Below are positions 44,829 to 52,249 of a stretch of 64,000 bases of DNA, one piece after another. A program made the position numbers and the translations under genes. Under the pieces are notes generated by a model, which saw nothing but the letters and a program-made list of their open reading frames with translations, was not told where the DNA came from and did not search any database. Origin of the DNA: Mucilaginibacter xinganensis (GTDB taxonomy: Bacteria > Bacteroidota > Bacteroidia > Sphingobacteriales > Sphingobacteriaceae); NCBI RefSeq assembly GCF_002257585.1, contig NZ_CP022743.1, positions 62,001 to 126,000 on the forward strand, written 5' to 3'. The stretch's first letter is position 1. Every line of letters starts with the position of its first letter.

Positions 44829-45734
44829 ATGATAAAACCTTATTTAGTAATTGCGCTATTTGCCTTGTTATACCTAAACTGCGACGCGCAACAAAGAAAG
44901 ATAATTGATGTACATTTTCATACACGGTCTGCCGGCGATTATGGAACGCCACCCCCTCCTAACCCGGTTACCGGCAAAACCCCCGATGCAGGCACTAATG
45001 ATGCTATCTTTCGCGGTAATTTTGCGTTACTAAAGAAATATAATATTGTAAAGGCTATCTGTTCCGGAACCCTTTTAAGGAATGCAGACTTTATTTCAAA
45101 AGATCCGGGGCGGTTTATAAGTTCGCTCGAATATCCCGACCACCAGGATAATCCTTTGCCGGATACAGCTACTTTTAGAAAACTAATCCAGGAAAAAAAA
45201 TTTACTGTTTTCGGAGAGTTAGGCCTGCAATATGACGGCAAAACACTCGACCAGCCAGAATTTGAACCCTATATCGCCATCTGTGAACGATATGGGGTTC
45301 CGATAGCCATTCACATGGGTTTGGGACCACCGGAAACCCCGTACCACGGCTTTCCAAATTTTACAGTTTCCTCTGGAAGCCCATTTTACCTTGAACCTGT
45401 GCTGAAGAAGCACCCCCGTTTAAAGTTGCAAATTATGCACATGGGTTATCCTTACATAGAGGAAACCAAAGCTATACTGTATATGTATCCGCAGGTATAT
45501 GCTGATATTTCAGTGATAGACTGGGCGTTGCCGAAAGAAGAGTTTTACCAGTATCTTAGAGCAGTTATTACTGCCGGTCACGAAAAACAGATTATGTATG
45601 GATCTGACCAAATGATATGGGAAGACGCCATACCACTTTCCATCAAAACTGTCGAAGCCGCCCCCTTCCTGAATGAACAACAGAAACAGGATATTTTTTA
45701 TAACAATGCCGCCCGTTTTTATGGAATAAAGTAA
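44829..45734 (+). CDS. Exported amidohydrolase-family protein
   Basis: A 301-aa protein with signal peptide (MIKPYLVIALFALLYLNCDAQ) and an amidohydrolase_2 fold: metal-binding IIDVHFHTRSAGDYG near residue 32, VFGELGLQYDG near 132, AIHMGLGPPETP near 160, LQIMHMGYP near 205 and MYGSDQMIWEDA near 260. It probably hydrolyses or decarboxylates a small substrate in the periplasm. The start at 44829 is chosen because the promoter occupies the upstream extension to 44796. A strong terminator follows at 45811. Confidence 0.88.
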   Translation: MIKPYLVIALFALLYLNCDAQQRKIIDVHFHTRSAGDYGTPPPPNPVTGKTPDAGTNDAIFRGNFALLKKYNIVKAICSGTLLRNADFISKDPGRFISSLEYPDHQDNPLPDTATFRKLIQEKKFTVFGELGLQYDGKTLDQPEFEPYIAICERYGVPIAIHMGLGPPETPYHGFPNFTVSSGSPFYLEPVLKKHPRLKLQIMHMGYPYIEETKAILYMYPQVYADISVIDWALPKEEFYQYLRAVITAGHEKQIMYGSDQMIWEDAIPLSIKTVEAAPFLNEQQKQDIFYNNAARFYGIK

Positions 45735-45810
45735 ATCTCACCGGCAGATAAATTCTTCCGCATTAACAGCGCTATTCAAAGTTTAGCGCTAACAAATTGG
45801 GTGCTATCCG

Positions 45811-45856
45811 AAAAATCAAAGTGTCGAATCGTTCAATTTGACACTTTGATTTTTTC
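45811..45856. terminator. Strong terminator after the amidohydrolase gene
   Basis: A 15-bp perfect stem, AAAAATCAAAGTGTC (45811-45825) with GACACTTTGATTTTT (45840-45854), loop of 14 nt, T-rich on both strands. Confidence 0.85.
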
Positions 45857-45966
45857 CACAAACGCACTGCAAGCCTGATAAAAAGTTTCAAAAGGTTAGT
45901 CGTCTCTCTGATACCGGATTCCTCCCGGTTTATTCTTTGTCTGCAAATCCGAGTATCCTTTAACAC

Positions 45967-46000
45967 TCATTTTGAGAACCCTACCGTCTCAAAATGAAAG
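45967..46000 (+). promoter_or_regulatory. Tandem NtrC-type activator sites for the 60-aa gene
   Basis: Half-sites TCA-TTT-TGAGAA (TGA at 45973) and TCA-AAA-TGAAAG (TGA at 45995), 22 bp apart. The proximal TGA is 93 bp before the GG of the -24 element at 46088. The two also form a perfect 10-bp inverted repeat (CATTTTGAGA/TCTCAAAATG, 45968-45996). Confidence 0.7.
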
Positions 46001-46086
46001 GATAATTAATCGGGCTAAAAAGCCGGCAGATGATTTTAAGTTGATTTTGTGCAGCAGATGCACCATATCAGGGATATCCGGTAATG

Positions 46087-46102
46087 TGGCATCCCTTTAG
46101 CT
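46087..46102 (+). promoter_or_regulatory. Sigma-54 (-24/-12) promoter of the 60-aa gene
   Basis: TGGCATCCCTTTAGCT has the invariant GG and GC separated by 10 bp and close agreement with TGGCAC-N5-TTGCW. Transcription would start near 46113, about 29 nt before the ATG. Confidence 0.68.
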
Positions 46103-46141
46103 GTTTAACGGTAAAGAACCTTAGTAAATTTAAATTTAGCT

Positions 46142-46324
46142 ATGACAGCATTTTATACTGTATTAAAAATAGTTGCCTTATTAGCGATTATTATACTCCC
46201 ATTGTTCGGGCCTAAAAAAAAGAAAACAAAAAGCACAGGTGGATTAAGCAGGTTAGCGGTTAATGGCGGAGGCTTTTTAGAGCCAATTACAGGCGAGCCG
46301 GCAAAGCAACATCCGGTTAATTAA
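46142..46324 (+). CDS. Small membrane protein, 60 aa
   Basis: A 60-aa protein: one membrane helix (MTAFYTVLKIVALLAIIILP) followed by a lysine-rich cytoplasmic start (FGPKKKKTKSTGG) and a short tail (LSRLAVNGGGFLEPITGEP). The positive residues after the helix suggest the N-terminus faces the periplasm. I do not recognise a named family. It has its own sigma-54 promoter with upstream activator sites and an intrinsic terminator, so it is a separately regulated peptide next to the operon of the regulator. Confidence 0.7.
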   Translation: MTAFYTVLKIVALLAIIILPLFGPKKKKTKSTGGLSRLAVNGGGFLEPITGEPAKQHPVN

Positions 46325-46337
46325 TTCTCTAAACCAC

Positions 46338-46380
46338 TTATTATGAAAAAAAAAGCCTTTCATTTTGAGAGGCTTTTTTT
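46338..46380 (+). terminator. Terminator of the 60-aa gene overlapping activator sites for the GNAT operon
   Basis: Hairpin stem AAGCCTTTC / GAGAGGCTT with loop ATTTT and T run to 46380. The loop side contains TCA-TTT-TGAGAG (TGA at 46366), which shares 15 identical bases (46356-46370) with the reverse complement of the site near 45990. A weaker TTA-TTA-TGAAAA lies 22 bp upstream (TGA at 46344). The proximal TGA is 94 bp before the GG at 46460, so the element may act both as terminator and as activator site. Confidence 0.65.
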
Positions 46381-46458
46381 AGTGAAGAAAAAACCTGAAA
46401 AACCTAAAACATTGGTTTAAAACGTCTAAAAGCATAATTAGCCGGTTGCCGGCATAAT

Positions 46459-46474
46459 GGGCATCCTTTTGGCA
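46459..46474 (+). promoter_or_regulatory. Sigma-54 (-24/-12) promoter of the GNAT-M20-regulator operon
   Basis: GGGCATCCTTTTGGCA: GG at 46460-46461, 10 bp, GC at 46472-46473. It resembles the promoter at 46087 at 12 of 16 positions. Transcription would start near 46485, 45 nt before the GNAT ATG. Confidence 0.6.
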
Positions 46475-46529
46475 TTGCCTGTAATACAGTTGGGCCACAA
46501 TCAGCGCCCGCCTGAAATAAACTTCAAAA

Positions 46530-47075
46530 ATGGACGAAGAACGAATTATTGTGAGGTCAGCTATTCCGGCTGACGTGGTGTTTGCAGACGAGATCATAAA
46601 CGAAATGGAAAGTTCTGCTATAGCGAGGGGTTCCGGAATCTCAAAAAGATCAGCGGCATCCATCATTGAAAAAATAGACAACGGCAAGGGTGTTGTTGCT
46701 GTAACAGAAAGCGGAGAATGGGCTGGATTTTCCTACATCGAAACCTGGGACAATGAAGAATTTGTCTCCAACAGCGGGCTAATTGTTTCCCCAAAACACC
46801 GTAACCAAGGTATCGCCGCCCGGATAAAAACCCAAATTTTTGAGTTGTCGCGCAGCAAATATCCCGCTGCGAAAATCTTCAGTATCACCTCCGGCCTGGC
46901 CATTATGAAATTGAACAGCCGACTGGGTTTTGAAGCGGTAACCTATTCAGAAGTAGCAAAAAGCAGTATGTTTTGGAACGGTTGTAAAAGCTGTGTCAAC
47001 TATGATGTTTTGCAAAGCAAACTCCGGTGTAATTGCCTGTGCACCGCCATGCTTTTTGATCCACAAGTAAATTAA
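46530..47075 (+). CDS. GNAT N-acetyltransferase, arginine-pathway (ArgA-like) type
   Basis: A 181-aa acetyltransferase: EERIIVRSAIPADVVFADEI at the start, an acetyl-CoA loop VSPKHRNQGIAARIKTQIF near 91-110, and a Cys-rich C-terminus (FWNGCKSCVNYDVL, RCNCLCTAMLFDP). As I recall, that tail is characteristic of the Bacteroidota GNAT that begins arginine gene clusters as an N-acyl-glutamate synthase. Here argG, argC, argD, argF and argB are missing; an ArgE-like gene follows after 6 bp instead. It is the first gene of an operon with a sigma-54 promoter and the regulator gene. Confidence 0.82.
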   Translation: MDEERIIVRSAIPADVVFADEIINEMESSAIARGSGISKRSAASIIEKIDNGKGVVAVTESGEWAGFSYIETWDNEEFVSNSGLIVSPKHRNQGIAARIKTQIFELSRSKYPAAKIFSITSGLAIMKLNSRLGFEAVTYSEVAKSSMFWNGCKSCVNYDVLQSKLRCNCLCTAMLFDPQVN

Positions 47076-47081
47076 AAGAAG

Positions 47082-48248
47082 ATGGCAAAAAACCAAAACG
47101 ATGGCATCCATGTAATTATGGAAAAACTGCCGGTAAACCCCATGCTGTTCAGTAAATCGGTAGGTTTGCTTCAGCATCTGATCAAGACGCCCTCCTTTAG
47201 CGGCGAAGAAACCCTCGCCGCCGACCTGGTGGAGGATTACCTCAACGGTTATTCAATTAAAACTGAAAGAAAAGGAAATAATATCTGGTGTTTCAATAAA
47301 CACTTTAATCCCGCAAAGCCTACCATTTTACTTAACTCCCACCTCGATACTGTAAAACCGAACGACGGTTATACAAATGATCCTTTCTGCCCCGAGGTAA
47401 GCAACGGCCGCTTATACGGCCTGGGCAGCAACGATGCAGGTGGATGCCTGGTATCGCTTATTGCTGCCTTTCTGCACTTTTACAGTTATAAAGGCTTGGG
47501 TTTTAATCTTTGCCTGGCCGCAACAGCCGAAGAGGAAAACTCAGGCCGCAACGGGATTGTATCTATCCTGCCTTTGTTAGGCGGTTTGGAACTGGCTATT
47601 GTAGGAGAACCCACCTTATTGCAAATGGCTATAGCCGAACGGGGCAACCTGGTTATTGATTGTGTGGCGAATGGCCGTTCGGGCCATGCTGCAAGAGAGG
47701 AAGGAGAAAACGCGATTTACAACAGCCTGGCGGCCATAGAATGGTTTAGGAACTATAAATTCCCCGAACAGGTTAAAGGACTGTCATCCGTAAAAATGAC
47801 AGTTACCACCGTTAATGCAGGCACCCAGCATAATATCATACCGGCCAGGTGCAGCTTTACAGTAGATATCAGGAACGACGACAGCCATACACACCAGCAG
47901 ATCCTGGATGTGATTAAAGCCAATATAAAAATGCCATTTACCGTCCGCCCCAGCCCGCTAAGAGCATCATCGGTGCCGATGGATCATCCAATAGTTAAAA
48001 CAGGCATAGCTATCGGCTGTAAGACTTATAGTTCCCCCACATCGTCCGACCAGGCGTGGCTGAACATACCGTCGGTAAAAATAGGTCCGGGCGATTCCGC
48101 GCGGTCACATACGGCAGATGAATATATTTTTTTAGAAGAAATTAAAAGAGGGATCAGCATGTACATCAAATTACTGGATATGTTGCCGCTGATGTTAATA
48201 AACAATCCAACCAAGTATAAAAATGAAATCAAATATATTAATAATTGA
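47082..48248 (+). CDS. M20-family deacetylase, ArgE-like
   Basis: A 388-aa metallopeptidase: metal-binding LNSHLDTVKPND near 85, GSNDAGGCL near 115, general base in ATAEEENSGRNG near 147, VGEPTLLQMAIAERGNLV near 172, dimerisation domain SGHAAREEGENA, and the last ligand in ARSHTADEYIF. The pattern YSSPTSSDQAW and IGPGDSARSHTADE is that of the Bacteroidota ArgE, which removes an N-acyl group from citrulline/ornithine intermediates. The start at 47082 has an AAGAAG just upstream. The 3' end overlaps the regulator gene by 26 bp, so the three genes are translationally linked. Confidence 0.85.
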   Translation: MAKNQNDGIHVIMEKLPVNPMLFSKSVGLLQHLIKTPSFSGEETLAADLVEDYLNGYSIKTERKGNNIWCFNKHFNPAKPTILLNSHLDTVKPNDGYTNDPFCPEVSNGRLYGLGSNDAGGCLVSLIAAFLHFYSYKGLGFNLCLAATAEEENSGRNGIVSILPLLGGLELAIVGEPTLLQMAIAERGNLVIDCVANGRSGHAAREEGENAIYNSLAAIEWFRNYKFPEQVKGLSSVKMTVTTVNAGTQHNIIPARCSFTVDIRNDDSHTHQQILDVIKANIKMPFTVRPSPLRASSVPMDHPIVKTGIAIGCKTYSSPTSSDQAWLNIPSVKIGPGDSARSHTADEYIFLEEIKRGISMYIKLLDMLPLMLINNPTKYKNEIKYINN

Positions 48249-49563
48249 TGATGAAGTAAAGCTCAGTGAGTTACTTTCAAGGATACTGGAGCTTGAAGGT
48301 TACCATGTTCTGCAGGCTGCTAATGCAAAAGCCGGCCTTCGCATCCTGGAACGCGAGGATATCCGTGTGGTACTGAGCGATGTGAAATTACCTGATGCCA
48401 ATGGCGTTGAACTCGTTAGCAAAATAAAACAACTAAGGCCAGGCGTGGAGGTTATTAATCTTACAGCTTTCGGTGCAATAAGTGACGGGGTGCTGGCAAT
48501 TAAGAATGGAGCGTTCGATTACCTGACAAAAGGTGACGACAATGAAAAGATTATTCCGATGGTGAGTAAAGCAATGGATAAAGCCAACCTGCAATTCCGT
48601 TTAAAGGAACTGCAAGACCAGGTAGAGAATCAACATGGTTTCCCTATTGTTCTGGGCAACTCCCCGGCCATCCAGGAGGCTATTAAACTGGCTAAAAAGG
48701 TCGCCAAAACCGATGCCACGGTGCTGCTGCTGGGCGAAACCGGGACCGGCAAAGAGGTTTTTGCGGAGGCCATACATTACGAAAGTTTAAGAAAAGACAA
48801 ACCATTTGTGGCCGTAAATTGCAGCGCCTTCAGCCCTGAATTACTGGAAAGCGAGTTATTCGGTTATAAGGCCGGCGCATTTACCGGCGCAATAAAAGAT
48901 AAAAAAGGCCTTTTTGAAGAAACAAATACCGGAACTATTTTTTTGGATGAATTGGGTGAAATGAGCCTCGATTTGCAGGCAAAATTATTGCGTGTACTTG
49001 AAAACGGCTCGTTTATGAAAATAGGAGAAACCAAAACGACAAAAGTTGATGTGCGGCTGATAGCAGCCACTAACCGGGATCTTCAAAAAGAAGCCGAAGA
49101 AAACCACTTTAGGCTCGATCTTTATTACCGCTTGTCAGGGTTTTCTATTTTATTGCCCCCATTGCGCGACCGGATTGGCGACATTGAAGTGCTGGCCAAC
49201 CATTTTATTAAAATATATGCCGCCCGAATAAAAAAGAAGGTACCTGATGTGGATCAGCACTTTTTTAAGCTGCTAAACCAGCATAAATGGAATGGGAACA
49301 TCAGAGAATTGAAAAACGTTATTGAAAGAGTAATCATCCTGATGGATGAACCGCTCCTGACCCCCAAGTTGCTCCCTTACGAATTTCATAATGGTGTGTA
49401 TTATGACCTGGTTGCGCTCGACCTGGAAAGCGTTGAACGTAACCATATCCATCGGATCTTAAAATACACCAAAGGCAATAAAACAGAAGCTGCGCGCATC
49501 CTTGGCATAGGGCTGGCAACGCTTTACCGCAAAATAGAGGAGTACCCGGTTTTGCTGAATTAA
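48223..49563 (+). CDS. NtrC-type sigma-54-dependent response regulator
   Basis: A 446-aa regulator in three parts. The receiver domain has IIDDEVKLS, phospho-acceptor VVLSDVKLPDANG near residue 53 and Lys in YLTKGDDNE. The AAA+ domain from about 140 has Walker A GETGTGKE, the sigma-54 contact loop GAFTGA, Walker B TIFLDELGEM and sensor region RLIAATNRDL. The C-terminus has a Fis-type helix-turn-helix (GNKTEAARILGIGLATLYRKI). No kinase adjoins it. All four sigma-54-like promoters with matching activator sites within 4.5 kb (46087, 46459, 49683, 52223) are presumed targets, including its own operon. Confidence 0.93.
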   Translation: MKSNILIIDDEVKLSELLSRILELEGYHVLQAANAKAGLRILEREDIRVVLSDVKLPDANGVELVSKIKQLRPGVEVINLTAFGAISDGVLAIKNGAFDYLTKGDDNEKIIPMVSKAMDKANLQFRLKELQDQVENQHGFPIVLGNSPAIQEAIKLAKKVAKTDATVLLLGETGTGKEVFAEAIHYESLRKDKPFVAVNCSAFSPELLESELFGYKAGAFTGAIKDKKGLFEETNTGTIFLDELGEMSLDLQAKLLRVLENGSFMKIGETKTTKVDVRLIAATNRDLQKEAEENHFRLDLYYRLSGFSILLPPLRDRIGDIEVLANHFIKIYAARIKKKVPDVDQHFFKLLNQHKWNGNIRELKNVIERVIILMDEPLLTPKLLPYEFHNGVYYDLVALDLESVERNHIHRILKYTKGNKTEAARILGIGLATLYRKIEEYPVLLN

Positions 49564-49597
49564 CAAAATGAGAAAATAGCCTCACCAAATTGAGAAC
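49563..49597 (+). promoter_or_regulatory. Tandem NtrC-type activator sites for the porin gene
   Basis: ACA-AAA-TGAGAA (TGA at 49569) and CCA-AAT-TGAGAA (TGA at 49591), 22 bp apart. The proximal TGA is 93 bp before the GG at 49684. Confidence 0.7.
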
Positions 49598-49682
49598 CCA
49601 TTCGTACCGAAAGATAGTTCAAGAGCACATTAAATATTATAAACAGCTGTTATACAATGACATAACCCAAAAACTACAGAAC

Positions 49683-49698
49683 TGGAATGCCAATTGTT
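49683..49698 (+). promoter_or_regulatory. Sigma-54 (-24/-12) promoter of the porin gene
   Basis: TGGAATGCCAATTGTT: GG at 49684-49685, 10 bp, then GT where GC is usual. The -12 half otherwise matches (TTG). The leader would be about 100 nt. Confidence 0.55.
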
Positions 49699-49810
49699 TC
49701 TATTGGCACGAAAGGAAACATATACACCTTAATCTATATTAATGCCTGGGCTACGGCAGCATTGCCCCTGGCCCCGGGACAAATAAAAGTTCAAATAACA
49801 CGTATAAAAA

Positions 49811-51211
49811 ATGAAAAAACAACTACTAACAATAGCTGCCCTGGCAACTATTGCCCTAAATGTTCGTGCGCAAAACAACGTATCTGCATTAGAGGTTATT
49901 AAAAAAGACACCGTGATGCAAAAAGATACGGTGGTAAAAAAAGAACCATTTGCATTCGGCGACTTTACCTGGTTAAACGGTAACGACCGCCGGCATAAAG
50001 CCCTGCTGGACACTAAGTATTTTACCGGGCGCTTCCTGCTTGATTTTAACTATACGGCATCCAACAATAATCCCATCGACCATACTGTAGTTGGATCAAC
50101 TGCACTGGCGCGCGACCATGAATTTGAAATTTCTACGATAGCTTTCGGGGGCGATTTCCATTATGACAACATCAGGGCGAGTGTTTTAACCCAATTTGGA
50201 ACACGCGCAACTGTAGTGCCCCGTAATGACTTTAGCGTTACACGCGGGCAATTTGACCTGGCAACAGCTTACCGGTATTTGAGCGAGGCCAATGCCGGTT
50301 ACCACTTTGACGTACTAAATGGCATTAACGTAGATGCCGGTATCTTTATGTCGTACATTGGCCTGTTTTCATACTACAACGCCGAGAACTGGGCCTATCA
50401 GCCATCATTCACCTCGGATAACACCCCATGGTTTTTCAACGGGTTACGCATCCAGATCTTTGTGTCTGATAAGTTGAAGATCGAACCCTGGTTAATAAAC
50501 GGCTGGCAGTCTTACGGCATGTTCAACAGCCAGCCTGGTATTGGCGGACAAATTCTTTGGCGGCCGGTAGAGTGGGCCCAGGTATTGACGAATACTTACT
50601 ACGGCGCCGATACCCAGGACAAGCCCGGCAGGAAGCGGTTCCACTCAGACAACAGCATCGAGGTGCGTTACTACAAAAACAAGAATTCTTTTATCAACAG
50701 CATGGCGTTTTCTGTAACCGGTGACATCGGCTTTGAAAAAGGTGATGGCGTAAACGGCTTCCACGCCGACCCGGTAAAGGGCCCTGCACAATACTTCGCC
50801 AGCGGCATGATCTATAACCGTATGGTGATGGCAAAAGGGCACCTGGGCTGGACAATAGGCGGCGGGGTGATCAACAATCCCGGCCGTTACCTGGTATTAT
50901 ATCCCACAGGTGACGCAAACCCGATTCCTGCCATCAATACCGGTGCAACAGGATCGCATCCATTTTCTGCAAACCCGGGTGACCAGTTCCATGGATACGA
51001 CTATTCAACTTCGATTGACTGGATGCCAAATGATTATTTAACCTTCCGCCTGGAGGTGGTACACCGCCATGCAAGCGTTCCTTATTTTGCAGGCCATGGC
51101 GGTGTGACATCACCCGACGGGTATAACACCACGCCGGTGCCGTCGAATTTTACGCCCGACTTGGTACCTTCGGAAACCCGTTTTATAGGTGCATTACTGG
51201 TAAGGTTCTAA
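49811..51211 (+). CDS. Outer-membrane beta-barrel porin (BBP2-like)
   Basis: A 466-aa protein with signal peptide (MKKQLLTIAALATIALNVRAQ) and a porin-like body of amphipathic strands, ending in FIGALLVRF. Features resembling the BBP2/porin-2 family are FTWLNGNDRR near 57, NVDAGIFMSYIGLFSYYNAENWAYQPSF near 175, WLINGWQSYG and YLTFRLEVVHRHASVPYF. It would let small solutes cross the outer membrane. It has a sigma-54 promoter with activator sites matching those of the upstream regulator operon, so uptake of a nitrogen source or an amino acid derivative is a reasonable guess. Confidence 0.85.
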   Translation: MKKQLLTIAALATIALNVRAQNNVSALEVIKKDTVMQKDTVVKKEPFAFGDFTWLNGNDRRHKALLDTKYFTGRFLLDFNYTASNNNPIDHTVVGSTALARDHEFEISTIAFGGDFHYDNIRASVLTQFGTRATVVPRNDFSVTRGQFDLATAYRYLSEANAGYHFDVLNGINVDAGIFMSYIGLFSYYNAENWAYQPSFTSDNTPWFFNGLRIQIFVSDKLKIEPWLINGWQSYGMFNSQPGIGGQILWRPVEWAQVLTNTYYGADTQDKPGRKRFHSDNSIEVRYYKNKNSFINSMAFSVTGDIGFEKGDGVNGFHADPVKGPAQYFASGMIYNRMVMAKGHLGWTIGGGVINNPGRYLVLYPTGDANPIPAINTGATGSHPFSANPGDQFHGYDYSTSIDWMPNDYLTFRLEVVHRHASVPYFAGHGGVTSPDGYNTTPVPSNFTPDLVPSETRFIGALLVRF

Positions 51212-51288
51212 ACAAGCGTCACGAATAAAGAAATACACAGATCGGCAATAACTTACTTTTCATTGTTTAAGTATGTTTAGCTTGATTC

Positions 51289-51317
51289 AAAAGCCGGGGT
51301 TGCCACCCGGCTTTTTT
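51289..51317 (+). terminator. Intrinsic terminator after the porin gene
   Basis: AAAAGCCGGG (51289-51298), loop GTTGCCA, CCCGGCTTTT (51306-51315) and further T. Confidence 0.9.
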
Positions 51318-51357
51318 GAAAGACCACACAATACACAAAATCATAATAATTGACAAA

Positions 51358-51954
51358 ATGAAAAATTCAACAAAAGTGCTTATGGCTATAATCCTGGTTA
51401 TATCCGCAATGGGTTTAAGAGCACAAACCGCTAATAAAGAAAAAGGGATTTACCTTACCGAACAGGACTATAAGAACCATAAACTAAGCTACCTTTTAGA
51501 AAGCCACGACAAATTACAGCTTAACGAATTTATGAACGGTAAAAATGTAAGCCTCACTTACCAGGGAAAGAAGATAAAGCTGGCTAAGCAGGATATTTTT
51601 GGCTACCGGCTGCAGGGGCAGGATTTCCGTTTTTATCAAAACGAAGCTTACCGAATTATTGACTCCGCAGGCTTCCTGCTTTACAGCCGTTCAAAACTCG
51701 TTCAACAGGGTAAAGGCCCGAAGCCGGTGGAGCAGTTCTATTTTAGTGGCGGCGCCAATGAGCCACTGCTGGGCCTTACCGTTGCCAACTTATGGAATAG
51801 CTTTCCAAAACAGGTTAGCTTCCGTTACAGCCTGCAGCGCAACTTCAACGGGGATGCTGACCTGGTGGCGTACGATAAGCTTTCCGGCCAATACAAGATT
51901 AAGTACCTGTATTTTAAACAAAACCAGCAGGTAAATGCACAAGCTTCTTTTTAA
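51358..51954 (+). CDS. Exported protein of unknown function, 198 aa
   Basis: A 198-aa protein with signal peptide (MKNSTKVLMAIILVISAMGLRAQ). The mature part opens with NKEKGIYLTEQDYKNHKLSY, then KIKLAKQDIFGYRLQGQDFRFY and LYFKQNQQVNAQASF at the end. No family is recognised; similar secreted proteins with 'GVYLTEQDY' openings are common in Sphingobacteriaceae as I recall. The start at 51358 gives a proper signal peptide. It sits 41 bp after the porin terminator, so it depends on readthrough or an unseen short promoter. Confidence 0.72.
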   Translation: MKNSTKVLMAIILVISAMGLRAQTANKEKGIYLTEQDYKNHKLSYLLESHDKLQLNEFMNGKNVSLTYQGKKIKLAKQDIFGYRLQGQDFRFYQNEAYRIIDSAGFLLYSRSKLVQQGKGPKPVEQFYFSGGANEPLLGLTVANLWNSFPKQVSFRYSLQRNFNGDADLVAYDKLSGQYKIKYLYFKQNQQVNAQASF

Positions 51955-51974
51955 CTATTAACTGATCTATCAGG

Positions 51975-52004
51975 AAGTCCCGGTTTTTCCGGGGCTTTTA
52001 TTTT
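51975..52004 (+). terminator. Intrinsic terminator after the 198-aa gene
   Basis: AAGTCCCGG (51975-51983), loop TTTTT, CCGGGGCTT (51989-51997), with one G-T pair and T-rich tail. Confidence 0.8.
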
Positions 52005-52028
52005 GCACGTCCCACAGCTGTTATGATG

Positions 52029-52085
52029 TTCTGTTCCACGGAACGAGTGTGAACAAGCGGAACAAGTGGAACAAACGGAACAGAA
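52029..52085. repeat. Short 9-bp tandem repeat closed by an inverted repeat
   Basis: The pentamer GGAAC (or TGAAC) recurs at 52040, 52050, 52059, 52068 and 52077, a 9-10 bp period. The block is bounded by TTCTGTTCC (52029-52037) and its exact reverse complement GGAACAGAA (52077-52085). It lies between a terminator and activator sites. Confidence 0.7.
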
Positions 52086-52103
52086 TTTGAAGCGGCAGTA
52101 CCA

Positions 52104-52139
52104 TCAAATTGATAATTTGGGCATGTCAAAATGAGAAAC
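52104..52139 (+). promoter_or_regulatory. Tandem NtrC-type activator sites for the 201-aa gene
   Basis: TCA-AAT-TGATAA (TGA at 52110) and TCA-AAA-TGAGAA (TGA at 52132), 22 bp apart. The proximal TGA is 92 bp before the GG at 52224. Confidence 0.7.
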
Positions 52140-52222
52140 TGAAACATTGTTATTTTTAAATAAGAAACTAAAATACCCATTTACGGAAGCTAAAGGCACT
52201 TTTCACGCTTTTTCCTGTTTCA

Positions 52223-52238
52223 TGGCACCCAAATAGTA
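52223..52238 (+). promoter_or_regulatory. Sigma-54 (-24/-12) promoter of the 201-aa gene
   Basis: TGGCACCCAAATAGTA: GG at 52224-52225, 10 bp, then GT. The -24 half is a perfect TGGCAC. The expected start of transcription (about 52249) is right at the ATG at 52250, so the message would be leaderless. Confidence 0.58.
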
Positions 52239-52249
52239 CGGTTTAGGCT

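Noticed and set aside
49703..49718. TTGGCACG as a sigma-54 -24 element for the porin gene
   Set aside because: There is no GC or GT 10 bp after the GG, and the distance to the activator sites (114 bp) breaks the pattern; the element at 49683 fits better.
52029..52085. GGAAC array as a CRISPR array
   Set aside because: Units of 9-10 bp are far too short, there are no unique spacers and no cas genes nearby.
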